Assembly: GCA_947473805.1 (NCBI GenBank)
Contig: CANJGB010000024.1
Coordinates: 1 to 53,380 of the forward strand
DNA: 53,380 nt
Direction: 5' to 3'
Origin: Alphaproteobacteria bacterium
Lineage (GTDB): Bacteria; Pseudomonadota; Alphaproteobacteria; Ferrovibrionales; Ferrovibrionaceae
In this document: positions 28,641 to 38,470 of the stretch, piece after piece
Numbering within the stretch: position 1 is the stretch's first letter
Layout of the letters: the number at the start of each line of letters is the position of its first letter
Notes under the pieces: generated by a model
What the model was told of the DNA's origin: nothing
The model's database searches: none
What the model saw: the letters and a program-made list of their open reading frames with translations, nothing else
Position numbers and translations under genes: made by a program

Positions 28641-29428
28641 GACACGACCAGAACGATGATCGCCACGACCGGCGCCGCCAGCAGGAGAGAGTCGAGACGG
28701 TCCAGCAGCCCGCCGTGCCCCGGAATCAGACTGCCGGTATCCTTTACCGTAAAGCGGCGTTTCAGCATGCTTTCGATCAGGTCGCCGATTTCGGCCGTGA
28801 GGGCGGTGCCGATACTGAGCAGGACGGCGGAGAGGATGCTTACCTTGGTCGACCACTGGGCAAACGCGACGCCGACGAGGATCGCCGCGATCAGGCCGCC
28901 AATGGCGCCCGACCAGGTCTTGTTCGGACTCCAGCGTGGTGCCAGTTTTGGGCCGCCGACCAGCCGGCCGACGAAATAGGCGCCGATGTCGGTGGCCCAG
29001 ACCACGAGTAACAGGGCCAGGACAACGTCACGCCCGACATGGGGCTTGTCGCGCAGCCACAGCATCGCCAGACAGGGAATGCCGATGTACAGGGTGCCGA
29101 GCGCCGGCCACAGGCGCACGCCATCGCGCGGGTGTCCGATCACACTGGTTACCACCGCGAGAACCAGCAGCAGCAGCAATCCCTGCGCCCAGCCGCCAAT
29201 CGCGCCCAGCGCCAGCGCGCCGATCAGCACGACGATTCGTACCCATTCCAGCGCCTTCAACCCGCCCGTTTCCGAAATCCTGATCCATTCAGCCTGCATC
29301 AGGACCGCAGCGAGCGCGATCAGGCACGGGAAAAACGGATCGCCAAACCAGACCGCCGCCAGGACAAGCGGTGCCATGACCATTGCCGAGCCGATGCGGA
29401 GCGCGAGTTCGCGGGAAAAAACTGCCAT
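28628..29428 (-). CDS. cdsA: Phosphatidate cytidylyltransferase
   Basis: Makes CDP-diacylglycerol, the branch point of phospholipid synthesis, in the inner membrane. The 266 residues contain about eight membrane helices and the family signature near the C-terminus, KDTGSLIPGHGGLLDRLDSL. It follows uppS with an 18-base gap and overlaps the dxr start, in the standard alphaproteobacterial order. Confidence 0.95.
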   Translation of the reverse strand: MAVFSRELALRIGSAMVMAPLVLAAVWFGDPFFPCLIALAAVLMQAEWIRISETGGLKALEWVRIVVLIGALALGAIGGWAQGLLLLLVLAVVTSVIGHPRDGVRLWPALGTLYIGIPCLAMLWLRDKPHVGRDVVLALLLVVWATDIGAYFVGRLVGGPKLAPRWSPNKTWSGAIGGLIAAILVGVAFAQWSTKVSILSAVLLSIGTALTAEIGDLIESMLKRRFTVKDTGSLIPGHGGLLDRLDSLLLAAPVVAIIVLVVSWRQ

Positions 29429-29446
29429 GCGGTGGGGTCCGGGTTC

Positions 29447-30181
29447 CTATTCGCCGCTGGCGCCGTAGCGGCGCTCACGGCGCTGGAACTCGGCCACGGC
29501 CGCCTGAAGCTGCGCCCGCCCAAAGTCCGGCCACAACGTATCGACAAACACCAGTTCGGCATAGGCCGCCTGCCACAGCAGGAAGTTCGACAGGCGCTGC
29601 TCGCCCGAGGTGCGGATCAACAGGTCGGGATCGGGAATGTCGGCGGTGTGGAGGTGCTGGCGGAACAGGTTTTCGTCGATGGCTGCGGGGTCCAGGGTCC
29701 CCGCCGCGGCTTCCGTCGCCAGACGCCGGCACGCGGCCAGGATTTCATTGTGGCTGCCATAGTTCAGCGCGATCACCAGCGTCAGTCCACGATTGCCGGC
29801 GGTGCGTTGCTGCGTTGAATCGATCAGTTCGATGATGTCGGGCGCCAGGCGCTCGCGGTCGCCGATAATGCGGATGCGCACGCCTTTCTTTTGAAGCTGC
29901 TCCAGTTCACGCCGGATGAAGAACCGCAGCAGGTCCATCAGGTCGCCCACCTCGGTGGCCGGCCGCTTCCAGTTCTCCGAGGAAAATGCGTACAGGGTCA
30001 GGTAGCCGATCCCCATGTCGCGACAGGTGACAACCACTTCGCGCACGGCTTCGGCGCCGCGCTGGTGGCCGACGAGCCGCGGCAGGCTGCGCGCCTTCGC
30101 CCAGCGGCCATTGCCATCCATGATGATGGCAATGTGCCGCGGCAGGGTCTGCGCGACGGGTTGGGGCGAGGCGACCGGCAT
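29447..30181 (-). CDS. uppS: Isoprenyl transferase (undecaprenyl diphosphate synthase)
   Basis: Cis-prenyltransferase that builds the C55 carrier lipid for peptidoglycan and O-antigen. It has 244 residues, with the substrate motif HIAIIMDGNGRWAKAR, the YLTLYAFSSENWKRP block and the C-terminal DLLIRTSGEQRLSNFLLWQ and ELVFVDTLWPDF. It starts one base after the frr stop, implying coupling. Confidence 0.95.
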   Translation of the reverse strand: MPVASPQPVAQTLPRHIAIIMDGNGRWAKARSLPRLVGHQRGAEAVREVVVTCRDMGIGYLTLYAFSSENWKRPATEVGDLMDLLRFFIRRELEQLQKKGVRIRIIGDRERLAPDIIELIDSTQQRTAGNRGLTLVIALNYGSHNEILAACRRLATEAAAGTLDPAAIDENLFRQHLHTADIPDPDLLIRTSGEQRLSNFLLWQAAYAELVFVDTLWPDFGRAQLQAAVAEFQRRERRYGASGE

Positions 30182-30182
30182 G

Positions 30183-30740
30183 TCAGACCTGCATGATCTC
30201 CTTTTGCTTGGACGCCAGCGCGTCGTCGACCTTCTTGATGTGCGCGTCGGTCAACGACTGGATTTCCTCCTGATAGAGGGTCTGGTCGTCCTCGCTCAGG
30301 TCGCCGTCCTTGAGCATCTTCTTCACGTCGTCCATGCCTTCGCGGCGGACGTTGCGAATTGCCACCTTGGCATGTTCCGCGTACTGGCCGGCGACCTTCG
30401 ATAGCTCCTTGCGGCGCTGCTCGGTCAGCTCCGGGATCGGGATGCGGATAAGCGAGCCCTCGCCCTGGGGGTTCAACCCCAGATTGGCGTCGCGGATCGC
30501 CTTTTCCACTGCCTTGGTATTGGCCTTGTCCCACACCTGCACGCTGAGCATGCGCGGCTCGGGGACGCTAATGGTCGCCACCTGGTTCAGCGGCATGCTG
30601 CCGCCATAGGCCATGACCTGGACCGGATCGAGCATGCTGCTCGATGCACGGCCGGTGCGCAGCCCGCCAAATTCGTGACGTAGAACCTCCAGCGCCTTGT
30701 CCATGCGGCGCGCAAGGTCGTCGGTATCGAGATCAGCCAC
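30183..30740 (-). CDS. frr: Ribosome recycling factor
   Basis: Splits post-termination ribosomes together with EF-G. It has the canonical 185 residues: three-helix bundle with [35 protein letters not shown] and the [24 protein letters not shown] block. GTG start. It lies 51 bases after pyrH and directly before uppS, as in many alphaproteobacteria. Confidence 0.96.
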   Translation of the reverse strand: MADLDTDDLARRMDKALEVLRHEFGGLRTGRASSSMLDPVQVMAYGGSMPLNQVATISVPEPRMLSVQVWDKANTKAVEKAIRDANLGLNPQGEGSLIRIPIPELTEQRRKELSKVAGQYAEHAKVAIRNVRREGMDDVKKMLKDGDLSEDDQTLYQEEIQSLTDAHIKKVDDALASKQKEIMQV

Positions 30741-30791
30741 TCGAAGGTCTCCCGCCGGCGATGCCCTGAAACGGGCGATTACCCTTTTGAT

Positions 30792-31511
30792 TCAGTCTTG
30801 TACCACGGTACAGCGGGCCTCGCCCGTCATTATCTTGGCGAACGCCCCGGGTTCGTGCAACGAGAACACGACGATCGGGATGGCGCTTTCGCGCGCCAGG
30901 CTGATCGCAGCGGCATCCATGACCTTCAGGTCACGGGACAAAACCTCCAGATAGCCCAGCGTCTCGAAGCGCACCGCGTTGGGATCTTTCTTGGGGTCGG
31001 CGCTGTATACGCCGTCGACCTGGGTTCCCTTCAGCAGCGCATCGCACTTCATCTCGGCCGCGCGCAGGGCGGCCGCCGTATCGGTCGTGAAGAACGGATT
31101 GCCGGTGCCGGCGGCGAAAATCACCACCCGCCCCTTCTCCAGATGGCGGATCGCCCGCCGCCGGATATATGGCTCGCAGACCGTCGTCATGGGAATGGCC
31201 GACTGGACGCGGGTCTCGATGCCCATGGTTTCAAGCGCGTGCTGCACGGCGATGGAGTTCATCACCGTCGCCAGCATGCCCATGTAGTCGGCCGAGGCCC
31301 GGGCCATGCCCTGGGTCGCGCCCGACATGCCGCGAAAGATGTTGCCACCGCCAATGACCAGGCAAACCTGGACGCCCAGTTCGTGCACCGCCTTGATGTC
31401 CTTGGCGATGCGGTCGACGGTCGCGAAATCAATGCCGTAGGCCTGGTCGCCCATCAGCGCCTCGCCCGAGCATTTCAGAAGGACGCGGCGATATTTAACC
31501 TGCTTGGACAT
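30792..31511 (-). CDS. pyrH: UMP kinase
   Basis: Phosphorylates UMP to UDP; bacterial amino-acid-kinase fold, hexameric, allosterically controlled. The 239 residues include [45 protein letters not shown] and the [18 protein letters not shown] block. In most alphaproteobacteria rpsB and tsf lie directly upstream; here a rhodanese gene does. It heads the minus-strand envelope operon. Confidence 0.96.
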   Translation of the reverse strand: MSKQVKYRRVLLKCSGEALMGDQAYGIDFATVDRIAKDIKAVHELGVQVCLVIGGGNIFRGMSGATQGMARASADYMGMLATVMNSIAVQHALETMGIETRVQSAIPMTTVCEPYIRRRAIRHLEKGRVVIFAAGTGNPFFTTDTAAALRAAEMKCDALLKGTQVDGVYSADPKKDPNAVRFETLGYLEVLSRDLKVMDAAAISLARESAIPIVVFSLHEPGAFAKIMTGEARCTVVQD

Positions 31512-31595
31512 GCAAACCCGGGGCGGAAGACGGTTGGCGTGGAGTCGCCCCCACTATAGCCGACCCCGGCGCCAAAAGCGCCAGTTTGGCACAGG

Positions 31596-32012
31596 TCAGC
31601 CGGCGGCCTTTGGCGGCTTCGGCGCCTTTTCCTCGACCGGCCCGCCCGCCGCCTTCCAGGCGCCAAACCCGCCGTCGAAATGCGCCACACGGTCCAGCCC
31701 CATGTCCTTGAGGGTTTTGGTGGTCAGGGCCGAGCGCCAGCCGGCCGCGCAGTACAGGACGAAGCGCTTGCCCGACGCGAATATCGGCTTGTGATAGGGG
31801 CTTTCAGGATCGACCCAGAACTCGATCATGCCGCGCGGCGCGTGGAACGCGCCGGGCACCAGCCCCTCCCGCTCCAGTTCGCGCGGATCGCGCAGGTCGA
31901 CGAACACGACATCCGGATCGCCATGCAGCTTGACCGCTTCCGCGACAGGCAGGGTCTCGATCTGACCCATCGCCTCGTCGAGCAGCGCCTTGTAGCCCTT
32001 CTTCATCGCCAT
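31596..32012 (-). CDS. Rhodanese-like domain protein
   Basis: Single-domain rhodanese of 138 residues. The active-site loop YCAAGWRSA holds the persulfide-carrying Cys, with the conserved VVFVDLRDPRELEREGLVPGA start and DGGFGAWKAAGGP end. Likely moves sulfane sulfur in the cytosol (thiosulfate or another donor); the acceptor is unknown. The C-terminus is a short Lys/Pro-rich tail. It lies 14 bases after ppx on the same strand and may be co-transcribed with ppk-ppx. Confidence 0.9.
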   Translation of the reverse strand: MAMKKGYKALLDEAMGQIETLPVAEAVKLHGDPDVVFVDLRDPRELEREGLVPGAFHAPRGMIEFWVDPESPYHKPIFASGKRFVLYCAAGWRSALTTKTLKDMGLDRVAHFDGGFGAWKAAGGPVEEKAPKPPKAAG

Positions 32013-32026
32013 GCCGCACTCCGTTG

Positions 32027-33532
32027 CTAACGCCGCCGTGTCTTTACCTCATACTGGCGGCCAAGAGCCTTGGCCAGCGCCTCGAGCCGGCGATTGACCA
32101 CATCGCCCATCAGCGGCAGCGCGGCCTCGCCAACTTCGAGCACCAGGCTCGCCCCGCCCGTCCGCAGGCGCAGCGCTTCCAGGGGGGCTTTGGTCCCCCC
32201 GCTGAACGTTTGCGCCAGACGCAAGGCGAGGCCCAGCACCGCCGCCCACTCCCGCCCCGCATCGCCCGCCAGCTGCCGCACAACGACCGTATCGTCGCTT
32301 GCAACTTCGCCGGTATAGCGGACGTACAAAGCCAGGGCGAGCGCGGCCCGTTCAGGATGATCAATGCCGGTGAACGGTTCATTGAGCACCCGGCTCAGCA
32401 CATGCTCGCCGCGATGATCAGGATGCATGCGCCACGCGGTGTCGGACAGGTAGCAGGCCGCCAGGCGCAGCCGGCGACGGGCCGGTGTCTCGCCCTCGAA
32501 CAGTGGCGAGGTAATGGCGAACAGCGCCTCGCCCTGGTTGCCGAAGCGACCGACTTGCTGCGCGATGTCGCGACACGCCGTCAGCAGCGGATCCTCGCGC
32601 TTGCCATGGTCCGACAGGGCGGCATGGCACAGGCCTTCGCGCAGGCCGTGCGCCGAGAAGATCACGCTCTTCGGATCGGCCGCGCGCACAAGGCGGCGCA
32701 GCACCAGCGCCGCGGCGGGAATGCCATCCAGCCGGCGGCGCGACACACCGGCAATACGGGCAAGCGAGTCCTTGCTCTGCCGCGACAGCAGGCGGGTGAT
32801 GTCGTCCGCTTCCGACGCCGAGATGCGGTAATGGTGAATGATGCGCAGCGGATAGTTGGTATGAGCCATGTGGATGCGGGCAATGCCGCGCCACGCGCCG
32901 CCAACAAGGTACAGCGACCGGCCCTTCGCCTTGCCGAGCCATTTCACCTTGTCCAGGTGGTTGTCCACGTGATCGCGCAGTAGATCGTTGTCGCGGATCC
33001 CGGCCAGGCGCAACGGACCCAGTGGCAAGGTCACGCTGTCGCCGGTCGCGCCCTTGTTCAGCGCCACCAGCTCCAAGCTGCCGCCACCCAGGTCGCCCAT
33101 GACGCCATCGGCCTCGGGAATGCCGCTCAACACGCCCTGCGCCGACAGCAAGGCCTCCTCGTTGCCGGAGATGACCTGGATCGGCAGGTTGCACTCGCGC
33201 TCGGCCTCGGCCACGAACGCTGCGCCGTTGCTGGCGTCGCGCACGGCTGCCGTCGCGACCGCCACGATTTCGCGAACCTCCATAAGGCGCGCAAGGCCCA
33301 CGAAGCGTCGCAGCGCCGCGATCGTCAGCTTCATCCCGTCTTCGTCGAGCTTGCCGGAATCCTCGAGGCCGCGGCCGAGGGCACACAGCATCTTCTCGTT
33401 GAACATCGGCACCGGCGCGCGCGGCGGGCCGGTGAATACGACAAGACGAACCGAGTTGGACCCGATGTCGATAACGGCGGCAGGCGCGCCCGGACCAGGA
33501 CGCACCGCCAGAACGCGGTCTGTTGAACGCAT
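32027..33532 (-). CDS. ppx: Exopolyphosphatase / guanosine pentaphosphatase (Ppx/GppA)
   Basis: Hydrolyses inorganic polyphosphate from the end and/or converts pppGpp to ppGpp. The 501-residue protein of the actin-like ASKHA fold has the first phosphate loop AVIDIGSNSVRLVVF and the second GDLGGGSLELVAL, then a C-terminal HD-like helical region (about 310-500). Position just downstream of ppk (10-base gap) supports a polyphosphate-turnover operon. Confidence 0.93.
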   Translation of the reverse strand: MRSTDRVLAVRPGPGAPAAVIDIGSNSVRLVVFTGPPRAPVPMFNEKMLCALGRGLEDSGKLDEDGMKLTIAALRRFVGLARLMEVREIVAVATAAVRDASNGAAFVAEAERECNLPIQVISGNEEALLSAQGVLSGIPEADGVMGDLGGGSLELVALNKGATGDSVTLPLGPLRLAGIRDNDLLRDHVDNHLDKVKWLGKAKGRSLYLVGGAWRGIARIHMAHTNYPLRIIHHYRISASEADDITRLLSRQSKDSLARIAGVSRRRLDGIPAAALVLRRLVRAADPKSVIFSAHGLREGLCHAALSDHGKREDPLLTACRDIAQQVGRFGNQGEALFAITSPLFEGETPARRRLRLAACYLSDTAWRMHPDHRGEHVLSRVLNEPFTGIDHPERAALALALYVRYTGEVASDDTVVVRQLAGDAGREWAAVLGLALRLAQTFSGGTKAPLEALRLRTGGASLVLEVGEAALPLMGDVVNRRLEALAKALGRQYEVKTRRR

Positions 33533-33542
33533 AAGGGGGACT

Positions 33543-35699
33543 TTACGAGTTACTCAGTACAAGACGGGGAATGGCGTCGCCACCCTTGAGGGCCTTGCCG
33601 CGGCCCGAAAGGCTGGGATTGGTCATGAAATAGGTGTGCGCGCTGAAGGCGCCGTCGCCGGCCGGCACGCGATGGTATTTGCCCTCGCCGTCCAGCCGCC
33701 AGCTCTGCGCCTCGTCCTTCAGGTTGGCGACCATGATCTGGTCCAGCACCTGCTCGTGCACGGTGGGATTCTCGATCGGCACCAGCACCTCGACGCGACG
33801 GTCGAAATTGCGGCCCATCCAGTCGGCGGAGGAAATGAACACCTTCGCCTTGGCCGACGGCAGGCCATGGCCGGCGCCGAAGCACACGATGCGCGCATGT
33901 TCGAGGAAGCGCCCGACGATGCTCTTGACCCGGATGTTCTCGCTAAGGCCCGGCACGCCCGGTCGCAGGCAGCAGATGCCGCGCACGACAAGGTCGATCT
34001 GCACCCCGGCCTGGCTGGCGCGGTACAGCGCATCGATCGCCGCGACATCGACCAGGCTGTTCAGCTTCACCCAGATCGCCGCCGGCCGACCGGCGCGCGC
34101 ATGTTCGATCTCCTCGTCGATCAGGCGCAGCAGGGTCGGCCGCAAGGTCGAGGGCGACATCGGAATGCGCTGCAGCGCTTCTGGCGCCGCATAGCCGGTC
34201 AGGAAGTTGAATACCCGCGCCACGTCGTGGGCAATTTCCTGGTCGTCGGTGAAGTAGCTGAGGTCGGTGTAAACCTTCGCCGTGATCGGGTGGTAGTTGC
34301 CGGTGCCGAGATGGACGTAGGTCCGCAACTGGCCGCCCTCGCGCCGCACCACCAGCGACAGCTTGGCGTGCGTCTTCAGCTCGATGAAGCCATAAACGAC
34401 CTGTACGCCCGCACGCTCCAGGTCGCGCGCCCAGCGGATGTTCGCCGCTTCGTCAAAGCGCGCCTTCAGTTCGACCAATGCCGTCACCGACTTGCCGGCC
34501 TCGGCCGCCTCGATCAGCGCCTTGATGATCGGACTGTCGTGCGAGGTGCGGTACAGCGTCTGCTTGATGGCGACCACGTTCGGGTCGGCCGTCGCCTGGC
34601 GCAGGAACTGCACCACCACATCAAAGCTTTCGTACGGGTGGTGCACGATAAAGTCCTTGGCGCGGATCGCCGCGAACGCATCGCCGCCGTAATCGCGGAT
34701 ACGCTCCGGCAGGCGCGCGGTGAACGGCGGGAACTGCAGGTCCGGGCGCTCGTCCACGATCAGCTGCTTGGTGTCGGCCAGGCCCAGCAGGCCATCGACC
34801 AGCACCACCGTGCCGGCCTCGGCCTCGACCTCGTCCTGCACGAATTTGCGCAGTTCGGCCGGCATGGCCGCGTCGATTTTCAGCCGGATCACGCTGCCCA
34901 GGCGGCGACGCTTCAGCGCCGTCTCGAACAGGCGGACCAGATCCTCGGCCTCTTCCATCACCTCGATGTCGCTGTCGCGGGTGATGCGGAACAGGCCGTG
35001 GCCGGTGCCGGCATATCCCGGGAACAGGCGCGGCAGGTAAAGGCCGACCAGGTTCTCGAGCGACAGGAAACGGATCGCCTCGCCCGGCAGCCGCACGAAC
35101 CGCCCGATCTGGGTCGGCAGCGGCAGTAGCGCGTTCAGCTGCTTGCCGTCCCGGTCGCGCCGCAACTGCAGCATCATGGCCAGGCCGAGATTGGGAATGA
35201 ACGGGAACGGATGCGCCGGGTCAATGGCCAGCGGCGTCAGCACCGGGAACACCTGCTGAAGGAAATAGCTCTCCAGCCACACATGGTCTTCGGTCGTCAG
35301 TTCGGCGACATCGACCACGGCAATGCCCGCGGCGCGCAATTCGACCAGCAGGGTGTTCCAGCAGCGCTGCTGTTCGGCCATCAGCACGCTCGACGCCTCG
35401 GCGATCAGGGCCAGCTGCTGAACCGGGCTCAGGCCATCCTGGCTCTGGGCGGTAATGCCGGCCCGCTTCTGGCCATGAAGGCCGGCGACCCGCACCATGA
35501 AGAATTCGTCGAGGTTGTTGGCCGAAATCGACAGGAAGCGGAGCCTCTCAAGCAGCGGATGGCGGGGATTGTTGGATTCCTCCATGACCCGCTGGTTGAA
35601 GGCCAGCCACGAAATTTCCCGGTTGATGAACCGCGAGCGGTCCTCGGGATCGAACGCCATAGGCTTGACCTCAGCCGCCGGAATCGGGTTGCTCGCCAT
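33543..35699 (-). CDS. ppk: Polyphosphate kinase 1
   Basis: Reversibly makes long polyphosphate chains from ATP. It is full length at 718 residues: N-terminal domain ([19 protein letters not shown]), head domain, and two phospholipase D-like C-terminal domains with the phospho-acceptor His in HLGTGNYHP and the [24 protein letters not shown] block. It precedes ppx. A promoter for the divergent sixA-like gene lies in the 97-base gap upstream. Confidence 0.96.
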   Translation of the reverse strand: MASNPIPAAEVKPMAFDPEDRSRFINREISWLAFNQRVMEESNNPRHPLLERLRFLSISANNLDEFFMVRVAGLHGQKRAGITAQSQDGLSPVQQLALIAEASSVLMAEQQRCWNTLLVELRAAGIAVVDVAELTTEDHVWLESYFLQQVFPVLTPLAIDPAHPFPFIPNLGLAMMLQLRRDRDGKQLNALLPLPTQIGRFVRLPGEAIRFLSLENLVGLYLPRLFPGYAGTGHGLFRITRDSDIEVMEEAEDLVRLFETALKRRRLGSVIRLKIDAAMPAELRKFVQDEVEAEAGTVVLVDGLLGLADTKQLIVDERPDLQFPPFTARLPERIRDYGGDAFAAIRAKDFIVHHPYESFDVVVQFLRQATADPNVVAIKQTLYRTSHDSPIIKALIEAAEAGKSVTALVELKARFDEAANIRWARDLERAGVQVVYGFIELKTHAKLSLVVRREGGQLRTYVHLGTGNYHPITAKVYTDLSYFTDDQEIAHDVARVFNFLTGYAAPEALQRIPMSPSTLRPTLLRLIDEEIEHARAGRPAAIWVKLNSLVDVAAIDALYRASQAGVQIDLVVRGICCLRPGVPGLSENIRVKSIVGRFLEHARIVCFGAGHGLPSAKAKVFISSADWMGRNFDRRVEVLVPIENPTVHEQVLDQIMVANLKDEAQSWRLDGEGKYHRVPAGDGAFSAHTYFMTNPSLSGRGKALKGGDAIPRLVLSNS

Positions 35700-35723
35700 T
35701 GTTTCGATCCTGTTTGTCGCCGC

Positions 35724-35754
35724 GCGACAGAAACGTGATTTTGGTAGCTATAAT
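35724..35754 (+). promoter_or_regulatory. Candidate promoter of the sixA-like gene
   Basis: A perfect TATAAT lies at 35749-35754, with a partial -35 match GCGACA at 35724-35729 (19-base spacing). Initiation would fall near 35761, about 36 bases before the ATG at 35797, in the divergent ppk/sixA gap. Confidence 0.4.
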
Positions 35755-35796
35755 ACCCCTTCGTGTCAAAGCCATGTCGGGGGAAACCGGGGGCGA

Positions 35797-36321
35797 ATGA
35801 AGAAAATCCTGTACCTGCTGCGCCACGCCAAGTCGAGCTGGGCGGACGCGGCCTCGGCCGATCATCAGCGGCCCCTCAATGCCCGCGGCCGCGAGGCCTG
35901 CCGCCTGCTGGCGCGGCACATGGACGGGCGCGGCATCCGCCCCGCCCGGGTCCTTTGTTCCTCGGCCGCCCGGACCCGGGAAACGCTGCAGCGGATCGGC
36001 GCCGAAATGGACTGGATGCCGTCGGTCGAGTTCATCGACATGCTCTATCTCGCCCCCATCCGGGTGGTCCTGCGCGAGATCGCGGCCCGCGGTGGCTCCG
36101 CCCCATCGCTGATGGTCGTCGGCCACAATCCGGGCCTTGAGGAACTGGCCGAACGGCTGACCGGCGAGCGGCTTATCGAGCTCCGCACCGACATGGCGCG
36201 GAAATTCCCGACCGGCGCGCTGGCCACCCTCAGCTTCGACATCCACGACTGGCGTGAGATCGCCCAAGGCGGCGGCACGCTGGAACATTTCGTCGTACCG
36301 GCCCAGCTGGCCGTATCCTGA
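35797..36321 (+). CDS. sixA: SixA-type histidine phosphatase
   Basis: A 174-residue protein of the histidine phosphatase (phosphoglycerate mutase-like) superfamily, SixA branch. The ATG at 35797 starts MKKILYLLRHAKSSW, with the catalytic Arg-His pair; the second His is in VVGHNPGLEEL. SixA of E. coli removes phosphate from phosphohistidine domains. The true target here is unknown. It diverges from ppk and lies 13 bases before the acyl-CoA dehydrogenase. Confidence 0.88.
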   Translation: MKKILYLLRHAKSSWADAASADHQRPLNARGREACRLLARHMDGRGIRPARVLCSSAARTRETLQRIGAEMDWMPSVEFIDMLYLAPIRVVLREIAARGGSAPSLMVVGHNPGLEELAERLTGERLIELRTDMARKFPTGALATLSFDIHDWREIAQGGGTLEHFVVPAQLAVS

Positions 36322-36334
36322 AAGTCACGTAACC

Positions 36335-37501
36335 ATGGATTTTTCCGCGAACCCCGACCACGAGGCGCTGCGCGAAGGCGTCCGCGCCATCACCAACCGC
36401 TTCGGCGACGACTACTGGCTGGCACGCGACCGCGACGCGGTCTATCCGCACGAATTCTACGAGGCCGTGGCCGCCGGCGGCTGGCTGGGCATCACCATGC
36501 CGAAGGAATATGGCGGCGCCGGCCTCGGCCTGGTCGAGGCGTGCGTGATGATGCACGAATTCTCGTCGCACGGCGGCGGCATGACCGCCGCCTCGGTCGT
36601 TCACGTCAACCTGTTCGGGCCGCACCCCATCGTGGTCTATGGCACGCCGGAACAGAAGCAGCGCTGGCTGCCGCCGCTGATCGAGGGCCGCGACAAGAGC
36701 TGCTTCGGCTTCACCGAGCCCGATGTCGGCCTCGACACCACGCGCATCAAGACCTTCGCCCGCAAGGTCGATGGCGGCTATCTGGTGAAGGGGCAGAAGG
36801 TCTGGACCTCGACCGCGCAGGTCGCCAACAAGATCATGCTGCTGACGCGCACCACGAAATACGAGGACTGCGCCAAGCCGACAGACGGCATGACGATCTT
36901 CTACACCGACATGGATCGCAACACGGTCAAGGCGCACCGGCTCGAGAAGATGGGCTGCACGGCGATGGATGCCAATTCGGTATTCATCGACGACCTGTTC
37001 ATCCCCGACGCCGACCGCATCGGCGAGGAAGGCCGCGGCTTCCGCTACATTCTCGACAGTCTTAACCCCGAGCGCATCCTGATCGGGTTCGAGACCGTCG
37101 CCACCGGGCAGGACGCCCTGCGCCGCGCGGTGAAGTACGCCAAGGAGCGGATCGTCTTCAATCGCCCCATCGGCATGAACCAGGGCATCCAGCATCCGCT
37201 GGCCGAATGCTGGATGGAGCTGGAGGCTGCCTACAACATGTCGATGAAGGCGGCGTGGCTGTACGACCAGAAGCTGCAGTGCGGACCCGAGGCGAACGCC
37301 GCGAAGCTGTTGGGCTCACGCGCCGGCTTCAACGCCTGCCAGCAGGCAATCATGACCCATGGCGGTTTCGGCTACGCCAAGGAGTACCACGTGGAGCGAC
37401 TGCTGCGTGACGTGATGATGATGCGGATCACTCCTGTGTCGGACCAGCTCATCCTGTCGCACGTGGCCGAGCGCGTGCTGGGTTTGCCCAAATCGTATTG
37501 A
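36335..37501 (+). CDS. Acyl-CoA dehydrogenase family protein
   Basis: FAD-dependent acyl-CoA dehydrogenase of 388 residues from the ATG at 36335. It has the helical N-terminal domain (MPKEYGGAGLGLVEACVMM), the FGFTEPDVG beta-domain loop, and the C-terminal four-helix bundle. The place where the catalytic Glu usually stands (RD...I.EGTNEI) reads RDVMMMRITPVSDQLILSHVAE, without that Glu; this variant ending (PVS..LIL...AE.VLGLPKSY) occurs in a subgroup of the family, which may use a base elsewhere. Substrate unknown. The gene precedes the ABC importer operon by 162 bases. Confidence 0.88.
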   Translation: MDFSANPDHEALREGVRAITNRFGDDYWLARDRDAVYPHEFYEAVAAGGWLGITMPKEYGGAGLGLVEACVMMHEFSSHGGGMTAASVVHVNLFGPHPIVVYGTPEQKQRWLPPLIEGRDKSCFGFTEPDVGLDTTRIKTFARKVDGGYLVKGQKVWTSTAQVANKIMLLTRTTKYEDCAKPTDGMTIFYTDMDRNTVKAHRLEKMGCTAMDANSVFIDDLFIPDADRIGEEGRGFRYILDSLNPERILIGFETVATGQDALRRAVKYAKERIVFNRPIGMNQGIQHPLAECWMELEAAYNMSMKAAWLYDQKLQCGPEANAAKLLGSRAGFNACQQAIMTHGGFGYAKEYHVERLLRDVMMMRITPVSDQLILSHVAERVLGLPKSY

Positions 37502-37610
37502 CGGATTGCCTTTCGCGCATGTGACCGCATCAGGAATTTAATGTAGGACGCTGGCCTCAAATAAGTGTAATTAACTAACCAATTCCAACGAGCCGAAACG
37601 GGGAGGTTCG

Positions 37611-37667
37611 ATGAGTTTCATGACTCGCGCGCGGGGTTGCTCCATGCCTGTTGGGCAGGGAAAATGA
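37611..37667 (+). CDS. Candidate 18-residue leader peptide
   Basis: A short frame, MSFMTRARGCSMPVGQGK, starts at an ATG after a strong GGGGAGG site (37600-37606 region) and its TGA overlaps the ATG of the ABC ATPase gene (ATGA at 37664-37667). Such a layout suggests a translated leader coupled to the operon. It holds one Cys in an Arg-Gly-Cys context. Whether it is truly translated cannot be shown from sequence; the remainder of the 162-base gap (37502-37610) shows no clear structure. Confidence 0.4.
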   Translation: MSFMTRARGCSMPVGQGK

Positions 37668-38470
37668 CCATGCACGGCACGGCCTCCTCCGCCCCCAAAA
37701 TCGAAATCCGCGGCGTCGCCAAGCAGTATCACTCGGCGCGCACGGTGCAGGCCCTCTCGAAGGTCGACCTGACGATTGCCGATGGCGAATTCGTCTGCCT
37801 GCTCGGCCCCTCGGGCTGCGGCAAATCCACCATCCTTCGCATGCTGGCTCGCCTGCACAAGCCGAGTGACGGCGAGATCATCATCAACACTGCCGGCGGC
37901 CGCGTCACGCCTACCGCCATGGTGTTCCAGGACTATGCCGTCTTCCCGTGGAAGACCATCGAGCAGAACGTCCGCTTCGGCCTCGAAATGGCCGGCGTGC
38001 CGATGCCCGAGGCCAACGAGCGCACGCACCGCTGGCTCAAGAAGATGGGCCTCTCCGACTTCGCGAAGAACTATCCGCCGACGCTGTCGGGCGGCATGCA
38101 GCAGCGCGTCTCGATCGCGCGCGCACTGGCGACCGAGCCGGAAATCCTGCTGATGGACGAGCCGTTCGCCGCGCTCGACGCGCAGCATCGCCGCATCATG
38201 CAGGAGGAACTGCTCCAGCTCTGGCAGGAAGACCGCCGCACCGTGGTGTTCGTCACCCACAGCATCGAGGAAGCCATCCTGCTGGGCGACCGCATCGTCG
38301 TGATGTCGGCGCGCCCCGGCCGCATCATGGCCGAGTTCAACGTGCCTTTCGCCCGTCCGCGCTCGCCGGAAATCCGCACCGATCCGCACTTCGCCCAGCT
38401 GGAACAGGAAATCTGGAACATGCTGCGCGACGAAGTCGAGCGCGCCTATGGAGAGGGTGGCCACAAATGA
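37664..38470 (+). CDS. ABC importer ATPase (sulfonate/nitrate/taurine type)
   Basis: ATPase subunit of an SsuB/TauB/NrtD-type importer, 268 residues. Walker A GPSGCGKST at 48-56, signature LSGGMQQRVSIARAL, Walker B LLMDEPFAALD, and H-loop FVTHSIEEA. The ATG at 37664 has GGGCAGGG upstream and overlaps the stop of the leader candidate; earlier in-frame codons lack support. It overlaps the permease gene by four bases (ATGA). Ligand not predictable from the ATPase. Confidence 0.92.
   Translation: MTMHGTASSAPKIEIRGVAKQYHSARTVQALSKVDLTIADGEFVCLLGPSGCGKSTILRMLARLHKPSDGEIIINTAGGRVTPTAMVFQDYAVFPWKTIEQNVRFGLEMAGVPMPEANERTHRWLKKMGLSDFAKNYPPTLSGGMQQRVSIARALATEPEILLMDEPFAALDAQHRRIMQEELLQLWQEDRRTVVFVTHSIEEAILLGDRIVVMSARPGRIMAEFNVPFARPRSPEIRTDPHFAQLEQEIWNMLRDEVERAYGEGGHK

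Noticed and set aside
31570-31582. Short GGCGC-loop-GCGCC inverted repeat upstream of pyrH
   Set aside because: Only a five-base stem and no T-run; expected often by chance in GC-rich DNA.
32988-35129. A 713-codon plus-strand frame opposite ppk
   Set aside because: Low-complexity Arg/His-rich translation without homology; ppk on the other strand is intact and full length.
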